Shown here piece by piece: positions 12,707 through 14,282 of a stretch of 14,282 bases of DNA. The stretch's first letter is position 1, and every line of letters begins with the position of its first letter. The notes below the pieces were generated by a model. It was not told where the DNA came from and made no database searches. It saw only the letters and a program-made list of their open reading frames with translations. Origin of the DNA: CAZOHC01 sp964579845 (GTDB lineage Bacteria; Patescibacteriota; Microgenomatia; Levybacterales; UBA12049); the NCBI GenBank assembly GCA_964579845.1, contig CAZOHC010000030.1, forward strand, positions 1-14,282. Reading direction: 5' to 3'. The translations under genes and the position numbers were made by a program.

Positions 12707-14106
12707 AAGACTTTCGGCTGACCGTTCTCTTCATCGCTGTTATATCCTTCGTGTCACTACTTATCAATATTCCGAAGACGATACCTCTTAACTTTACGAT
12801 TCCTGCATTACCCGGTATTTCTGAAGAAATAAAAGTGAATAGAGTCATTCCTGGCTTTAATCCGTCATTTACACTGGGAAATTTTCATTTTGAACGGGAT
12901 CTCTCATTTAGAAAAGGGCTTGATTTAGAAGGAGGAACAAGTGTTACCTTGCAGGCCGACATGCAGGATATTCCGACACCGCAACGTGATGCAGCGCTTG
13001 AATCTGCGAAAGAAGTGATTGAGAGACGCATTAATATCTATGGTGTTGCAGAGCCTGTCATTCAGACTTCCAAGGCGAATAATGAGTATCGGATTATTGT
13101 TGAGATTCCTGGAGTCACCGATGTCAACCAGGCAGTACAACTGATCGGACAGACTGCCAAACTCTCGTTCTGGGAAGAAGGAGCAAGTCCATCCGCCGAG
13201 ACAATAGAAGAGGCTACACTTTCAGCACAGCTTATGCCGCTTGGTGTTCCCCAATTACTGGGTCTGACTGCGAGAGAAACAAATCTTACAGGAAGTGATC
13301 TCCAGAGTGCTATGGTATCATTTGATCCGACAACAGGAAGCCCTCAGGTGCAGCTCACATTTACTCCTGACGGGTCAGCGAAATTTGCTGAAATCACTGC
13401 TCGAAATAGCGGTAAGATACTTGCAATCGCGCTGGATGATCAGGTTATAGAAGCACCGAGAGTAAATGAGCCAATCACCGGCGGTAGTGCCGTCATCTCC
13501 GGGGACTTTACGACTGATCAGGCGAAGCAACTGACGATCCAGTTGAATGCCGGTGCGTTACCTGTTTCACTTTCAGTGCTTGAACAGCGTGCAATTGGCG
13601 CTACTCTCGGTCAGTTATCACTTGAAAAGAGTCTCTTTGCAGGCGTATTAGGATTTCTCGTTATCGTGCTTTTTATGAGCGCGTTGTACGGACGGCTCGG
13701 AATCATTGCCAGTCTGGCTCTTTTTATCTATACCCTTATAACCTTAGCGATCTTCAGGCTAATCCCCGTCACACTGACCCTCGCAGGTATCGCCGGCATC
13801 ATTCTTTCGATTGGTATCGCCGTTGATGCGAATATACTCATTTTCGAGCGAATGAAAGAAGAGCTTCGCCTGGGAAAATCACATGAGACAGCACTGAAGA
13901 TCGGATTTACTCGAGCCTGGTCATCGATTAAAGATTCAAACATTGCTAGTCTTATCACTAGCGGTATCCTATACTATTTCGGTACCGGTATGGTCCGCGG
14001 GTTTGCCGTAACGTTGGCAATTGGTGTTGTCGTCTCGATGTTTTCCGCGATCACGGTGACAAGAACTCTGTTGCAGTTATTTTATAAAGATGAACGACGA
14101 AATTAA
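12703..14106 (+). CDS. secD: Protein translocase subunit SecD
   Basis: This 467-aa SecD is shorter than the E. coli protein (about 615), as usual for Gram-positive-type and Patescibacteria forms. The first membrane helix is at about 6-23. The large extracytoplasmic domain runs from 30 to about 305 and includes the conserved GLDLEGGTSVTLQ (72-84), ERRINIYGVAEPVI (107-120), IPGVTDVNQA (135-144), NEPITGGSAVISG (255-267) and LNAGALPVSL (281-290). Five helices follow, with the family motif AGIAGIILSIGIAVDANILI (361-380) continuing as FERMKEE. SecD acts with SecF beside SecYEG and uses the proton or sodium gradient to pull exported proteins outward. Its ATG overlaps the upstream winged-helix gene by 4 nt, and secF begins 28 bp after its stop. 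Confidence 0.96.
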   Translation: MKDFRLTVLFIAVISFVSLLINIPKTIPLNFTIPALPGISEEIKVNRVIPGFNPSFTLGNFHFERDLSFRKGLDLEGGTSVTLQADMQDIPTPQRDAALESAKEVIERRINIYGVAEPVIQTSKANNEYRIIVEIPGVTDVNQAVQLIGQTAKLSFWEEGASPSAETIEEATLSAQLMPLGVPQLLGLTARETNLTGSDLQSAMVSFDPTTGSPQVQLTFTPDGSAKFAEITARNSGKILAIALDDQVIEAPRVNEPITGGSAVISGDFTTDQAKQLTIQLNAGALPVSLSVLEQRAIGATLGQLSLEKSLFAGVLGFLVIVLFMSALYGRLGIIASLALFIYTLITLAIFRLIPVTLTLAGIAGIILSIGIAVDANILIFERMKEELRLGKSHETALKIGFTRAWSSIKDSNIASLITSGILYYFGTGMVRGFAVTLAIGVVVSMFSAITVTRTLLQLFYKDERRN

Positions 14107-14134
14107 TGGCTGAACTACCGGCCTGTTGCATAGT

Positions 14135-14282
14135 ATGGTAAACGTTATTAAACATAAAAATATTTACTTTCTTATTTCTCTCTTGTTTATTATTCCGGGA
14201 CTGATCTCGCTCTTTGTGTTCGGACTAAGGTTGTCTATTGAATTTACCGGAGGATCACGTATCGTGCTTGTTTTTCCCCAAA
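14135..14282 (+). CDS. secF: Protein translocase subunit SecF, 5' part, runs off the window
   Basis: Only the first 49 codons are present. The protein begins MVNVIKHKNIYFLIS, with a first membrane helix at about 10-30 (YFLISLLFIIPGLISLFVFG), followed by the SecF/SecD D1 signature LSIEFTGGSRI, which places it firmly as SecF. The ATG at 14135 lies 28 bp after the secD stop and has no clear Shine-Dalgarno. An 11-codon reading frame starting at the secD stop ends across this start codon. It should form the SecDF complex with its upstream neighbour. Confidence 0.93.
   Translation, partial: MVNVIKHKNIYFLISLLFIIPGLISLFVFGLRLSIEFTGGSRIVLVFPQ

Overview
The window reads as ordinary chromosome of a small-genome bacterium, most likely from the Candidate Phyla Radiation (Patescibacteria). 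This rests on the gene families, not on a marker gene: a 47-aa DUF5679 zinc-knuckle protein, a DUF4446/DUF3048 pair, a polyprenyl-phosphate sugar synthase fused to a GtrA domain, a transketolase split into two subunits, and very tight gene packing. A Microgenomates-type lineage is plausible but cannot be fixed from this window. TGA is used as a stop by several genes, so the recoded UGA=Gly lineages are excluded. No rRNA, tRNA, CRISPR array, transposase or phage gene was seen, and no gene-free stretch exceeds about 120 bases.

Layout. (1) 74-4047, plus strand: a surface-glycan cluster made of a UDP-glucuronate decarboxylase-like epimerase, a polyprenyl-phosphate glycosyltransferase fused to GtrA, a multi-pass GT39/ArnT-like membrane glycosyltransferase whose start overlaps its upstream neighbour, and a 60-aa zinc ribbon starting at TTG behind a strong Shine-Dalgarno. 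(2) 4104-9696, minus strand: endonuclease III, then a carbon-metabolism operon read as glycerate kinase, transketolase N subunit, transketolase C subunit and a GlcD-type FAD oxidase. The transketolase N subunit is interrupted by a one-base frameshift near 7490-7496. The endonuclease III has lost all four iron-sulfur cysteines at their exact canonical spacing. (3) 9748-10336, minus strand: the DUF5679 gene, followed by two hairpins of which the second is a textbook terminator, and a 91-aa basic protein with one C-terminal membrane helix. (4) 10397-14282, plus strand: DUF4446 and DUF3048 envelope proteins, then a separate transcription unit with a winged-helix/nucleotidyltransferase-like protein, secD and the beginning of secF.

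How the genes work together. The first block would make a nucleotide sugar, load a sugar on polyprenyl phosphate, flip it (GtrA) and transfer it outside the membrane (GT39-like). The minus-strand block links pentose-phosphate chemistry (transketolase) to lower glycolysis (glycerate to phosphoglycerate) and to oxidation of a 2-hydroxy acid; the exact substrates are inference. SecD/SecF pull exported proteins across the membrane.

A pattern across the window: genes that begin transcription units (74, 9696, 10397, perhaps 9012) have a -10 box only 6-9 nt before the start codon, which suggests leaderless mRNAs. Several small or internal genes (3865, 9974, 12131) have recognisable Shine-Dalgarno sequences. 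I do not see convincing evidence of a wholly new defence or mobile system here. The best leads are the cluster-less endonuclease III, the frameshifted transketolase subunit and its operon, and the leaderless promoters.
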